From an uncultured Christensenellaceae bacterium (lineage in GTDB: Bacteria; Bacillota; Clostridia; Christensenellales; MGBC116941): a stretch of DNA of 31,762 nucleotides. The position numbers and the translations under genes are program-made. This document shows, piece after piece, positions 15,521 through 23,342 of the stretch; position 1 is the first letter of the stretch; every line of letters begins with the position of its first letter. The stretch spans positions 1 through 31,762 of the forward strand of contig CAJUEF010000016.1 of NCBI GenBank assembly GCA_910585035.1, in the 5' to 3' direction. Under the pieces are notes generated by a model. It was not told the origin of the DNA. It saw only the letters and a program-made list of their open reading frames with translations, and did no database searches.

Positions 15521-17128
15521 ATGGAATTCTACCGTTCTCACGTCCTTGTCTGCGGCAGTGCAGACAGAAAAGCGCAAGACATGGAAAGTCTTATTAACGA
15601 GTTTGAAATTAAACTTAAAGAGCAGGGACTCAATAATGAAATAAAGGTTATTAAAACAGGTTCTCTCGGTCTTTTTGATATGGAACCTGTTGTAATCGTA
15701 TATCCTGAAGGCGCATACTATGCAAACGTAAAAAAAGCAGATGTAAGTGAAATTGTTTCTGAGCACTTGTTAAAAGGTCGTATTGTTGAAAGACTCCTCT
15801 ATAAAAAGCAAACTCAGACAGGACCTGATAACCTTGATAAACTGCAATTTTATAAAAAACAAACCCGCATAGCAATGAAAAACTGCGGTGCAATAGACCC
15901 AACCAGCATTGACGAATATTTGGCTATGGATGGGTATAAAGCGCTGGAAAAGGCCATTACCACCATGACGCCAAGTGAAGTTATTGAGGAGGTTAAAAAC
16001 AGCGGGCTTCGCGGCAGAGGCGGTTCCGGCTTCCCTACTGCAAATAAATGGAGCTTTGCTGCAAGTGTGGACGCTGACCAAAAGTACGTTATATGCAACG
16101 CCGATGAAGGTGATCTTGGAGCTTTTATGGACAGAGGAATAATAGAGGGCGATCCCCACTCTATTATAGAAGCAATGATAATCGCCGGCTATGCGATTGG
16201 CGGAACAAAGGGTTATATTTACTGCCGCATTGAATATCCTCTTGCCATTGAACGTTTTCAGCTGGCAATTAAACAGGCTCAGGATTACGGCTTGCTTGGA
16301 AATAATATTATGGAAACAGGCTTTTCTTTTGATATTGAGCTTCGCCTTGGTGCAGGGGCTTATGTATGCGGAGAAGAGACTGCCTTAATTGCATCTATTG
16401 AAGGTCAAAGAGGCGAACCAAGGCTAAAACCTCCTTTCCCTCCAATAAAAGGCTTAAACGGCAAACCAACGGTTTTAAACAATGTTGAAACCCTTTCCAA
16501 TATTCCACAAATTATTTTAAAGGGCGCAGATTGGTACTCATCCTACGGCACAGAAAAATGCAAAGGCACAAAGGTTTATGCCCTTGGCGGAAAAATTATG
16601 AACACGGGTCTTGTGGAAGTACCAATGGGTACCACCCTTAGAGAAATTATCTATGATATTGGCGGCGGAATTCCTGGAGGAAAGAAGCTAAAAGGCGTTC
16701 AAACCTCCGGTGGTTTTGTTCCTGTGGATAAAATTGACATGCCTATGGATTTTGATTCCATGTCATCTATTGGCACCATGCTTGGCTCCGGTGGTCTTAT
16801 AGTTATGGATGAGGACGACTGCATGGTTGATATGGCACGCTTTTTAATGGAATTTATGGTTGAAGAATCATGCGGAAAATGTACAGCCTGCCGTATAGGT
16901 ACAACCCGTATGCTGGAACTTCTCGAGGATATTTGTGAAGGAAGAGGCAAAGAAGAGGATATAGATCAGCTTTATAAGCTTGCCGGAGATGTTAAAAAAG
17001 CTAGTTTTTGCGGTCTTGGACAGTTTGCTCCAAATCCGGTTATATACACTATAGACCACTTCCGCAATGAATACGAAGAACATATAAACAATAAAAAGTG
17101 CCCTGCCGGTCACTGTGATATAAACTAA
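15521..17128 (+). CDS. NuoF/HndC-like NADH-binding FMN subunit
   Basis: A 535-residue diaphorase subunit that passes electrons between NADH, FMN and Fe-S clusters. Start is ATG 15521 with AGGAGG upstream. An N-terminal thioredoxin-like domain (1-100) keeps one cysteine (VCGSADRK); the second cysteine pair of relatives is replaced in TGSLGLFDMEP. The NuoF core follows: FMN motif GRGGSGFPT (about 165), NADH-binding GAGAYVCGEETALI (about 278), and the [4Fe-4S] ligands ESCGKCTACR plus CGLGQ (about 453-500). It ends at KKCPAGHCDIN, where many HydB/HndC proteins continue into a two-cluster ferredoxin domain; that domain is absent. No hydrogenase catalytic gene follows. Confidence 0.92.
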   Translation: MEFYRSHVLVCGSADRKAQDMESLINEFEIKLKEQGLNNEIKVIKTGSLGLFDMEPVVIVYPEGAYYANVKKADVSEIVSEHLLKGRIVERLLYKKQTQTGPDNLDKLQFYKKQTRIAMKNCGAIDPTSIDEYLAMDGYKALEKAITTMTPSEVIEEVKNSGLRGRGGSGFPTANKWSFAASVDADQKYVICNADEGDLGAFMDRGIIEGDPHSIIEAMIIAGYAIGGTKGYIYCRIEYPLAIERFQLAIKQAQDYGLLGNNIMETGFSFDIELRLGAGAYVCGEETALIASIEGQRGEPRLKPPFPPIKGLNGKPTVLNNVETLSNIPQIILKGADWYSSYGTEKCKGTKVYALGGKIMNTGLVEVPMGTTLREIIYDIGGGIPGGKKLKGVQTSGGFVPVDKIDMPMDFDSMSSIGTMLGSGGLIVMDEDDCMVDMARFLMEFMVEESCGKCTACRIGTTRMLELLEDICEGRGKEEDIDQLYKLAGDVKKASFCGLGQFAPNPVIYTIDHFRNEYEEHINNKKCPAGHCDIN

Positions 17129-17147
17129 ATTAACTATAATAAAAAAT

Positions 17148-17179
17148 CAGCCGTCCAAATTTTTGGCGGCTGCTTTTTT
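17148..17179. terminator. Bidirectional terminator between converging operons
   Basis: A CAGCCG/CGGCTG-type stem (17148-17172, with one bulge) is followed by TTTTTT on the plus strand and preceded by AAAAAA, so it can serve the NADH operon and the converging transporter operon. Confidence 0.85.
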
Positions 17180-17222
17180 AACATAAACTTTTAAATATTA
17201 TACAATTTCGAAAACGGAAAAA

Positions 17223-17831
17223 TTATTTAGAATATTTATTTATTACGCTTAAATCAACAACTTTTGTGCATACATAGTCAAGCATGCTTTTTTCATGGCT
17301 GATAACCAAAAGACCAATATCCCCTCTTTCTGCTCTCTTTATAACCACATTCCATATCTGTGCAGTTGTTATTGCATCCAGCATTGTTGTCATTTCATCT
17401 GCAATTAAAAATTTAGTTTTAGGATTTAGTGCGCGAATAACACAAAAACGCTGTATTTCACCGCCGGAGAGTTCATTAGGATACCTTTTTAGCCATTCAT
17501 CCTTAATACCCATCTCGTCATACAGTTCCTTTGGCGGCTGCCATGATTCATTTACCGTTCTCTCCATGTTCCATTTTGGATTAACCGCCCTTTCAGGATG
17601 CTGGAACATAAGCTGAACAGGGTTATATCCCTCCTGTCTTTGCGCGTCGGTTTCCACAGTCCCTGAGTAGCCTTTTTCATAGCCTGCAATGATACGTGCA
17701 AAAGTAGTTTTACCAAAGCCTGAAGGGGCAACAATTCCTATTCTCTGGCCTGTCTCTATTTCAAAATTTACTTTATCCAAAATTTTTTTATTACCGTATT
17801 TAAAGGTTATATCCTTAGCTTTAAGATACAT
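17223..17831 (-). CDS. ABC importer ATPase, DppF/NikE-like (short form)
   Basis: A 202-residue ATPase of the peptide/nickel importer class. Walker A APSGFGKTT (35-43), signature LSGGEIQR (about 125-132), Walker B FLIADE (about 146-151) and the switch histidine (VISHEKS) are present. It stops right after the core domain and lacks the C-terminal oligopeptide-type extension of most DppF proteins. ATG start within the 3' end of the DppD-like gene (11-base overlap), with AGGGGGAAG upstream. It is the last gene of the operon and pairs with the DppD-like ATPase. Confidence 0.88.
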   Translation of the reverse strand: MYLKAKDITFKYGNKKILDKVNFEIETGQRIGIVAPSGFGKTTFARIIAGYEKGYSGTVETDAQRQEGYNPVQLMFQHPERAVNPKWNMERTVNESWQPPKELYDEMGIKDEWLKRYPNELSGGEIQRFCVIRALNPKTKFLIADEMTTMLDAITTAQIWNVVIKRAERGDIGLLVISHEKSMLDYVCTKVVDLSVINKYSK

Positions 17832-18840
17832 GTTCTTCTTCCCCCTCGTTATGAACGTGTTTATGGGTGTGTATTATTCCGTCATGCTCGTGGGCATGTT
17901 CATGAATTATCGTTGCCTTAACACATCTCACCTTACCCGAATGAACGCTTTCCAAATCCGGACGTTTAACATGGCAGTGCTCGTCGCAGTGGTGACACCT
18001 GTCTGAAAAAAGACATCCTTTTGGAAGCTGCAGCGGGCTTGGCTGGCTCCCTGTAAGGGTATGAAATCCGTTTTCCGGCAGCGCCATCCAAAGGGCCTTG
18101 GTATAAGGGTGGCGAAGATGCTCTCCGTTGCCGCAAAAGTCCTCCCTGTTGGCTATTTCAAGAGTTGAGCCAGCATAAAAAATAGCAATACGGTCGGCTA
18201 TCTTTAAGGCAGCCTGTATGTCATGGGTAATCATTATTATAGAGCAGCCCTTATCACGCAGGTCAGTAAACAGCTTTAAAGTCTCATTTAAAGCCTTTTC
18301 ATCAAGACCCGGGGTCGGCTCGTCTGCAATTATTACCTGGCTGTCGGCTATTGCCGCAGTAGATACCAAAACACGCCTTATCATTCCTCCCGAGAGCTGA
18401 AAAGGATACATATCGTCAACCTCTTTTGACAGACCATATTCTTCAAAAACCTTACGCTGGCGTTTTTTTGCTTCCTCCTTACTTTCTGAAACTGACAGCT
18501 GAACAAATTTTCCCACTTTCATAAGGGGATCTGTGTAGTTCACCGATTGGGGAATTAAACATATTTCCTTTCCTCTTAACTCTTTTTTCCGCTGCTCGGT
18601 AAGTTCTTCACCCTTATATGTAATCTTTCCCTCTACAGTGGCATTTTCAGGGAGTATACCCAAAATAGCATGGGCAAGAAGACTTTTCCCGCTTCCGCTT
18701 GAGCCTACTATCGCCACAATTTCTCCCTTTTTTAAATCCAAATCAAGTTCGGATATAACTGTTAATTCCCGCTTTTCCAGTCCTTTAACGTACTGAGTAA
18801 AGCTTATGCTTAAATTTTCTACGGTTAAAACGCTTTCCAC
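17821..18840 (-). CDS. ABC importer ATPase, DppD/NikD-like, with histidine-rich C-terminal tail
   Basis: A 339-residue ATPase. Walker A GSSGSGKSL (about 47-55), signature LSGGMIRR, Walker B VIIADEPT and the switch region MITHD are present. The typical C-terminal oligopeptide/nickel extension with its cysteine motif (CLFSDRCHHCDEHCH, then VRC) is followed by an unusual tail of about 30 residues, IIHEHAHEHDGIIHTHKHVH then an acidic end, with about nine histidines. The cysteine/histidine-rich end suggests binding of Ni2+, Co2+ or Zn2+, as a store or sensor on the cytoplasmic side. GTG start with AGGAGG 7 bases upstream. Confidence 0.9.
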   Translation of the reverse strand: MESVLTVENLSISFTQYVKGLEKRELTVISELDLDLKKGEIVAIVGSSGSGKSLLAHAILGILPENATVEGKITYKGEELTEQRKKELRGKEICLIPQSVNYTDPLMKVGKFVQLSVSESKEEAKKRQRKVFEEYGLSKEVDDMYPFQLSGGMIRRVLVSTAAIADSQVIIADEPTPGLDEKALNETLKLFTDLRDKGCSIIMITHDIQAALKIADRIAIFYAGSTLEIANREDFCGNGEHLRHPYTKALWMALPENGFHTLTGSQPSPLQLPKGCLFSDRCHHCDEHCHVKRPDLESVHSGKVRCVKATIIHEHAHEHDGIIHTHKHVHNEGEEEHVS

Positions 18841-18852
18841 TGTTTTTACCTC

Positions 18853-19716
18853 CTAACGATGCATGGATTTTGGATTTATCAGCTTATCAATGTTGTCCCC
18901 AAGCACATCAAACAAAACGACTATAATAAGAAGTGCAAGTCCCGGAAGCACTGCCAGCCACCAATATCCTGCTGCAAGATATTTCATAGATTCAGAAAGA
19001 ATTATTCCTATGGCCGGCTCATGAGGAGAAAGACCAAACCCCAAAAAGGTAATACTTGCCTCGTGAAGAAGAGCATGAGGAAAGGTTGAAATAAAGCCAA
19101 TCAGCAATTGAGGAAATATATGAGGAAATATATGTTTGGCAGCAATATAAGTTCTGGATTTTCCCATTTGACGCGCCACATGTACATATTCGCTTGTAAG
19201 TATCTGTTTTACTTCCGCTCTTATTATACGCGTCATAGACGTCCAGTGAGTTGCGGCAATGCCTATTACAACTCCTGTTAAACCGCCTCCGACAGCAACA
19301 CATATTATAATGATTACCAGCAAATGGGGTACGCTTAAAAACAAATCCACAACAAAAGTAATAACTGAATCAACGTGTTTGCCCATAGTCGCAGAAGCAA
19401 GACCGAGAACAGTTGCAATAATCATACCCAGAAAACATGCAAATATACCAATATATATGCTCATGGAAAGACCCTTTAAGGTGCGAAGCAGCATATCCCG
19501 TCCCAGCCAGTCCGTACCAAAAAGATGGCTCATGCTAGGGGCAAGGTTTTTACTGGTGAAATCTGTAATAAGGTCATTATGGCTAACCATTGTTCCGGCA
19601 ATAGTGACAAAAGCCAGAACGCCAATACAAAGGAATATAGTTATAATCGTCTTTCTTCTAAGGTTGCCGCTTTTTTTTGCAGCTTTAAGCTGCGTATTTT
19701 CAACGCTTATGCTCAT
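18853..19716 (-). CDS. ABC importer permease, DppC/NikC-like
   Basis: A 287-residue inner membrane permease with an N-terminal membrane helix (about 25-47), a periplasm-type loop ending in FGTDWLGRDMLLR (about 66-78) and further helices. The ATPase-contact (EAA) region is LLHEASITFLGFGLSPHEPA (about 216-235). Its ATG overlaps the DppB-like stop (ATGA), and its stop lies 12 bases before the ATPase gene. It forms the pore with the DppB-like protein. Confidence 0.9.
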   Translation of the reverse strand: MSISVENTQLKAAKKSGNLRRKTIITIFLCIGVLAFVTIAGTMVSHNDLITDFTSKNLAPSMSHLFGTDWLGRDMLLRTLKGLSMSIYIGIFACFLGMIIATVLGLASATMGKHVDSVITFVVDLFLSVPHLLVIIIICVAVGGGLTGVVIGIAATHWTSMTRIIRAEVKQILTSEYVHVARQMGKSRTYIAAKHIFPHIFPQLLIGFISTFPHALLHEASITFLGFGLSPHEPAIGIILSESMKYLAAGYWWLAVLPGLALLIIVVLFDVLGDNIDKLINPKSMHR

Positions 19717-20699
19717 AACTGTACTCCTTTCTTTATCCTAGGGTCTATAACTGCATATAAAATATCAGCAATTAAGTTACCTGTAAAAATAAATATGGTG
19801 CTGAAAATTACAATACCAAGAAGAAGAGGAATATCCCCCTTTGTTCCTGCTTCAACTGTTGCCTGTCCAAGTCCCGGGTAAGAAAAAACCTGTTCTGCAA
19901 CCACTGTTCCCGCAAAAAGCTCGCTGAAAGAAAGAAACTGGAGAGTAATAAACGGCATAAGGGTGTTGCGAATACCATGATTTTTAATAATACTCATAGT
20001 GCTTTGCCCCCTTGCTCTGGCAAACAGCACATAATCTGTTGACATAACGTCTACAAGCTTTTGTCTTGTATGCAGGGTTATGCTGGCAATACCTATAACG
20101 CTCAAGGTTATCGCCGGCAGCACAATGTGATGGGCGAGGTCCCAAATAGACACATTTTCACTAAGCACACCAATAGGAGTGCCAAGGGCAATGGGAAACC
20201 AGCCTAAATTAACGCTAAACACTATAATAAGCAGCAAACAGAGCCAAAAGGAAGGCATTGACATAAGCACATAACAGTATCCCTTTATTCCCTTGTCAAG
20301 CAAAGTACCCTGATAGGCGCCGCTTATCATTGCCAAAAAATAACCAAGCAAACCTGAAAGTGTCCATGCAATAAGCATGAGCACAAGGGATGCGGAAAAC
20401 TTTTCCTTAATAATTTCCAGAACAGGTCTTTTATATATCAGCGACGTGCCGAAATCTCCTTTTAAAAGTGATTTGCCCCATTTGACAAACCTAACCGGCA
20501 TAGGGTCGTTAAGCCCCCAGTGCTCCTCTATTTGCTCCCTCTTTTCCTGTGTAAGCTTCATGGCGTTTCCACCAATATAAGCGTTCATAGGGTCTACCGG
20601 GGAAAGATCCATTAATACAAAGGTAGATATACATACAGCGAGCAACAACAGTATTAAACGCAGTACTTTTTTACCTATAAATTTTAATTGCTCGTTCAT
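19713..20699 (-). CDS. ABC importer permease, DppB/NikB-like
   Basis: A 328-residue permease with an N-terminal membrane helix (about 10-30), LSPVDPMNAYIGGNA in the first outer loop, a membrane core (about 100-310) and the conserved ELFAGTVVAEQVFSYPGLGQ segment (about 262-281). GAGGAG lies upstream of the ATG. It follows the binding-protein gene after a 90-base gap that holds a strong hairpin, so permease expression is probably lower than that of the binding protein. Confidence 0.9.
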   Translation of the reverse strand: MNEQLKFIGKKVLRLILLLLAVCISTFVLMDLSPVDPMNAYIGGNAMKLTQEKREQIEEHWGLNDPMPVRFVKWGKSLLKGDFGTSLIYKRPVLEIIKEKFSASLVLMLIAWTLSGLLGYFLAMISGAYQGTLLDKGIKGYCYVLMSMPSFWLCLLLIIVFSVNLGWFPIALGTPIGVLSENVSIWDLAHHIVLPAITLSVIGIASITLHTRQKLVDVMSTDYVLFARARGQSTMSIIKNHGIRNTLMPFITLQFLSFSELFAGTVVAEQVFSYPGLGQATVEAGTKGDIPLLLGIVIFSTIFIFTGNLIADILYAVIDPRIKKGVQL

Positions 20700-20726
20700 A
20701 ATTTAGGCTCCTCTCACGTTTAGGCA

Positions 20727-20762
20727 GAATTTGCCATGGGTATTTTTACCCATGGCTAATTC
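20727..20762 (-). other. Hairpin between binding-protein and permease genes
   Basis: A perfect 9-bp stem GCCATGGGT/ACCCATGGC (20733-20741 and 20748-20756) extends by five more pairs (GAATT/AATTC) past one mismatch. No T-run follows on the minus strand. Such hairpins after a binding-protein gene often protect the upstream mRNA and raise its level relative to the permeases. Confidence 0.75.
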
Positions 20763-20789
20763 TTAAATTGTGCATTTTATCTTAGTAAG

Positions 20790-22403
20790 CTAATTCATCT
20801 TCCAGTCAGTAATGTTTTTAAGAATAGCTCCGCCATGTGGCTGCGGCTGAACACTTCCTATATCAAGACCATCTCTTATAAAATAGATGTGATTTGTGTT
20901 CATATACCACGCCCATGCAGCATCACCCTGGTAACCAAAGCCTGTCTGTCCGTCCCAAATTGCTTTTTTCCAGTTTTCATTTGCTTCATCATCAGTTGTT
21001 GACATAAGCGCATCGTTCATATGCTTATCAACTGTTACATTTTTATAGCATCCTGTATTATTAAATCCATTGCATGCCATTGATGAATGTAAAAGGTTAA
21101 ACATAAGCTGAGGGCTGTGCTCACCCCAACTGAGGACTACAGGGGTATAGTATTTAAGTTCTTCAGCTTCATCCCACGTTTTGTAAACAGGATTTACCTT
21201 TATGCCAAGTTTAGAAGCATTATCGCCAATATAAACAGCGAAAGACTGTCTAACTCCTGTATTGGATGTATAAATAAGATCGAACTCAGCTTTAACGCCG
21301 TTCTTTTCTATTATTCCGTCTCCGTCTGTATCAACCCAGCCAGCATCTGACAATATCTTTTTAGCTTCATCCAAATTGCCGTCTGCAATAGTAGAACCAT
21401 CGTTCCAAGGCATTTGCTCGTATCCTGTATATGCGGCGGTTCCGTAACCGTTCATAAGCCCCTGAATCATTTCCTGTCTGCTAAAGCCCACGTTAAATGC
21501 TTTTCTAATTGCAATATCGCTTGTAACTGCATGACCAACCTTTATTTCTTTACCATCTACGGTAGTTGTGGAAGGCTCAGGAATAGGGAAACAAATTCCG
21601 ATATTCTCCACGCTTTGTATTTCCTTCATTGTCATACCGTTTACTTTGGTGTCTGCATAAGTGTAATCTACTTTAGCCATATCAACTTTCCCTGATTTAA
21701 CTGCTGACATTTTAGCGTCCTCATCTAAATAAAGAAGGGTAACTTGTTTAAACTGAGGTTTATTCCCAAAATAATTTTCGTTTCTCTCACATATTACCTG
21801 CTGACCCTTATCCCATTGCCTGAGAACATAAGGGCCGCAGCCAATAGGATTTTGGGCATATCCGGATGGATCGGCTTTATGTATGCTTTCAGGTACTATG
21901 CCTATTTCCATAAGCTTGTCCACGAAAGTAGACTGCGGAGATTTAAGTTTGAAAACAACGGTTGTTTCATCAGGCGCTGAAACATTTTCAATCATGGTTA
22001 AATCAACATTGCTGTCGACGTTGTTTCTGGCTGTGTTGTAAGAATATGCAACGTCGCTTGCTTTGAGGGCACTGCCGTCTGAAAATTTTACATCATCTCT
22101 TATGGACACTGTCCAAGTCAGCCTGTCATCGCTTAATTTATAATCCTTTGCAATTTCTCCCTGCACTTTCATATCGTTATCGCGAATAAAGAGTACACTG
22201 TGAAATATTGAAGATGCTGAATGTCCCCATCCAAGAGTAGGGTCAAAGCCTGATTCCGGCTCGCTGCTTACCGCAAGAACCAAGCTGTCTTTTGGCTCTG
22301 CTGCGTTATCCGTTCCTGCATTCTGGTTTTTGTTTCCGCAGGCTGCCATGGAACAGACAAGTAAACCGGCAGTAAAAATGCTAATCAACTTTTTAAAATT
22401 CAT
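20790..22403 (-). CDS. Substrate-binding lipoprotein of the nickel/peptide ABC importer
   Basis: A 537-residue extracellular lipoprotein of the SBP_bac_5 (OppA/NikA) family. The signal peptide LISIFTAGLLVCSMAAC ends in a lipobox with Cys22, followed by a short polar linker. ESGFDPTLGWGHSASSIFHSVLF (about 54-76) is the typical family N-terminus, and KFSDGSALKASDVAYSYN (about 107-124) and NPIGCGPYVLRQWDKGQQV (about 186-204) are conserved blocks. ATG start with AGGAGG upstream. It is the first gene of the five-gene importer operon. The family binds peptides, Ni-chelates and other ligands; nickel or another metal chelate is favoured only because of the histidine-rich ATPase. Confidence 0.9.
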   Translation of the reverse strand: MNFKKLISIFTAGLLVCSMAACGNKNQNAGTDNAAEPKDSLVLAVSSEPESGFDPTLGWGHSASSIFHSVLFIRDNDMKVQGEIAKDYKLSDDRLTWTVSIRDDVKFSDGSALKASDVAYSYNTARNNVDSNVDLTMIENVSAPDETTVVFKLKSPQSTFVDKLMEIGIVPESIHKADPSGYAQNPIGCGPYVLRQWDKGQQVICERNENYFGNKPQFKQVTLLYLDEDAKMSAVKSGKVDMAKVDYTYADTKVNGMTMKEIQSVENIGICFPIPEPSTTTVDGKEIKVGHAVTSDIAIRKAFNVGFSRQEMIQGLMNGYGTAAYTGYEQMPWNDGSTIADGNLDEAKKILSDAGWVDTDGDGIIEKNGVKAEFDLIYTSNTGVRQSFAVYIGDNASKLGIKVNPVYKTWDEAEELKYYTPVVLSWGEHSPQLMFNLLHSSMACNGFNNTGCYKNVTVDKHMNDALMSTTDDEANENWKKAIWDGQTGFGYQGDAAWAWYMNTNHIYFIRDGLDIGSVQPQPHGGAILKNITDWKMN

Positions 22404-22506
22404 TTCCTATTCCTCCTAAAATTAAATTCCAATATTTTGCCACGTTAACGAATGACCAATATATCTTTACGTTAATTGTATTATAATGACATATTCTGCA
22501 TAAACA

Positions 22507-22562
22507 GTTAATTGACTAAAAATTATCATTAAAAACTCCATGAGAATTTTTAGTCAATTAAC
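22507..22562. repeat. Perfect 18-bp inverted repeat upstream of the binding-protein gene
   Basis: Arms GTTAATTGACTAAAAATT (22507-22524) and its exact reverse complement (22545-22562), with a 20-base spacer. It lies about 105 bases upstream of the lipoprotein ATG and about 20 bases upstream of a minus-strand TATAAT (22487-22492). It could be a regulator site, a hairpin that ends or blocks transcription from upstream, or a small element's end pair. Confidence 0.85.
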
Positions 22563-22591
22563 GCCTTTCATCTTGTTAAATATATTTGCCG

Positions 22592-22699
22592 TTATAATTT
22601 TACATCTTCTGTTTTTTTATCATATTTCACATTATTTAACACGCATATAAAAAAATCCCGCCGCAATGTTTTCTGCGGCGGAAAATCCCTTTTTGGCAT
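22592..22699 (-). CDS. Possible 35-residue leader-type ORF containing a hairpin
   Basis: The frame starts ATG at 22699 with AGGAGG four bases upstream (22704-22709), encodes MPKRDFPPQKTLRRDFFICV and 15 more mostly polar residues, and stops at 22592. Its codons include a strong GC hairpin followed by seven T, which could act as an intrinsic terminator. The good ribosome site next to a terminator suggests a leader peptide or attenuator, but there is no recognisable family and it could be chance. It lies in the 583-base gap (22404-22986) that otherwise holds only repeats. Confidence 0.3.
   Translation of the reverse strand: MPKRDFPPQKTLRRDFFICVLNNVKYDKKTEDVKL
22649..22681 (-). terminator. Intrinsic terminator in the 22404-22986 gap
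   Basis: Stem CCGCCGCA (22658-22665) and TGCGGCGG (22674-22681) with an 8-base loop, followed on the minus strand by GATTTTTTTATA. It insulates the importer operon from transcription out of the regulator gene at 22987-23193. Confidence 0.75.
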
Positions 22700-22913
22700 A
22701 TAGCCTCCTTTAAACCATAATTAAAAATATTATCGCACACTTATATAAGTTTAAAAACCTCATCCAGTTAAAAACGTGTGTAAAACTATATTTTACATAA
22801 GTATACCAATATAAATTTTTTGTTCAAAAGCTATTTTTATTGTTAAAATAAGTTACAGCTATCTGCTAACAAAACAGTTTACTTCAAGTAATAAATTAAA
22901 CAAGAATAATATA

Positions 22914-22940
22914 AAAGCCGGAACCAGCCATTTCCGCTTT
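22914..22940 (-). terminator. Hairpin after the XRE-type gene
   Basis: Arms at 22914-22923 (AAAGCCGGAA) and 22932-22940 (TTCCGCTTT) pair with one bulged base. On the minus strand CTTTTATATT follows. It lies 46 bases past the stop of the small regulator and may be its weak terminator. Confidence 0.45.
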
Positions 22941-22986
22941 GTATTTCCTTATTAAATTAATATCTTAAAATTATGTATATGCTAAA

Positions 22987-23193
22987 CTATCTTATCAGCT
23001 CTTCATCTTCTGTTGCAAATAAATATTCAAAAGATTTATTAAAGTATTTACACAGCGCCTTACATTCATGTGGCCAAAATCTCCCGCTGCGTATTTTTTG
23101 GCCGTAAGCGTTTCTGCTTACTCCGATAATCTTGCCCATGTCTTCATCTGTAAGATGATGATACGCTTTTTGGCCCAACAAATTTGCATACAT
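22987..23193 (-). CDS. Small XRE-type helix-turn-helix protein
   Basis: A 68-residue protein whose centre, LTDEDMGKIIGVSRNAYGQKIRSGRFWPHECKALCKYFN (about 14-52), matches the helix-turn-helix of Cro/C1-type regulators: a gate helix, GVSRNAYGQKI as recognition turn, and a following helix. The tail FEYLFATEDEELIR is typical of small XRE proteins, including phage-like ones. AGGGGGGTGG precedes the ATG, and a consensus promoter lies upstream. It is a single-gene unit between the importer and the hydrogenase-like cluster. Its target is unknown; direct repeats CTAATT in its leader may be its own operator. Confidence 0.75.
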   Translation of the reverse strand: MYANLLGQKAYHHLTDEDMGKIIGVSRNAYGQKIRSGRFWPHECKALCKYFNKSFEYLFATEDEELIR

Positions 23194-23208
23194 TTTACCA
23201 CCCCCCTA

Positions 23209-23258
23209 AGAATACTAATTTCATCCTAATTATAATCTGTGAGCCGACATCTTGTCAA
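23209..23258 (-). promoter_or_regulatory. Promoter of the XRE-type gene with direct repeats
   Basis: On the minus strand a perfect -35 TTGACA (23253-23258) and -10 TATAAT (23229-23234) are separated by 18 bp. Downstream, around the start, two CTAATT repeats (plus-strand reading, 23215-23231 region) are spaced by one helical turn, a possible operator. Confidence 0.7.
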
Positions 23259-23342
23259 CATTTGCATAGGCTTTGTTTATTATATTTAAACAATATGGCA
23301 GAAAAATGTCAAAATAAAAAAGCAGAAATAAATTTTTGCAAT

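Noticed and set aside
22404..22560. NikR operator or NiCo riboswitch upstream of the binding-protein gene
   Set aside because: I could not find the GTATGA-N-TCATAC symmetry, nor the four-helix pattern of the NiCo riboswitch.
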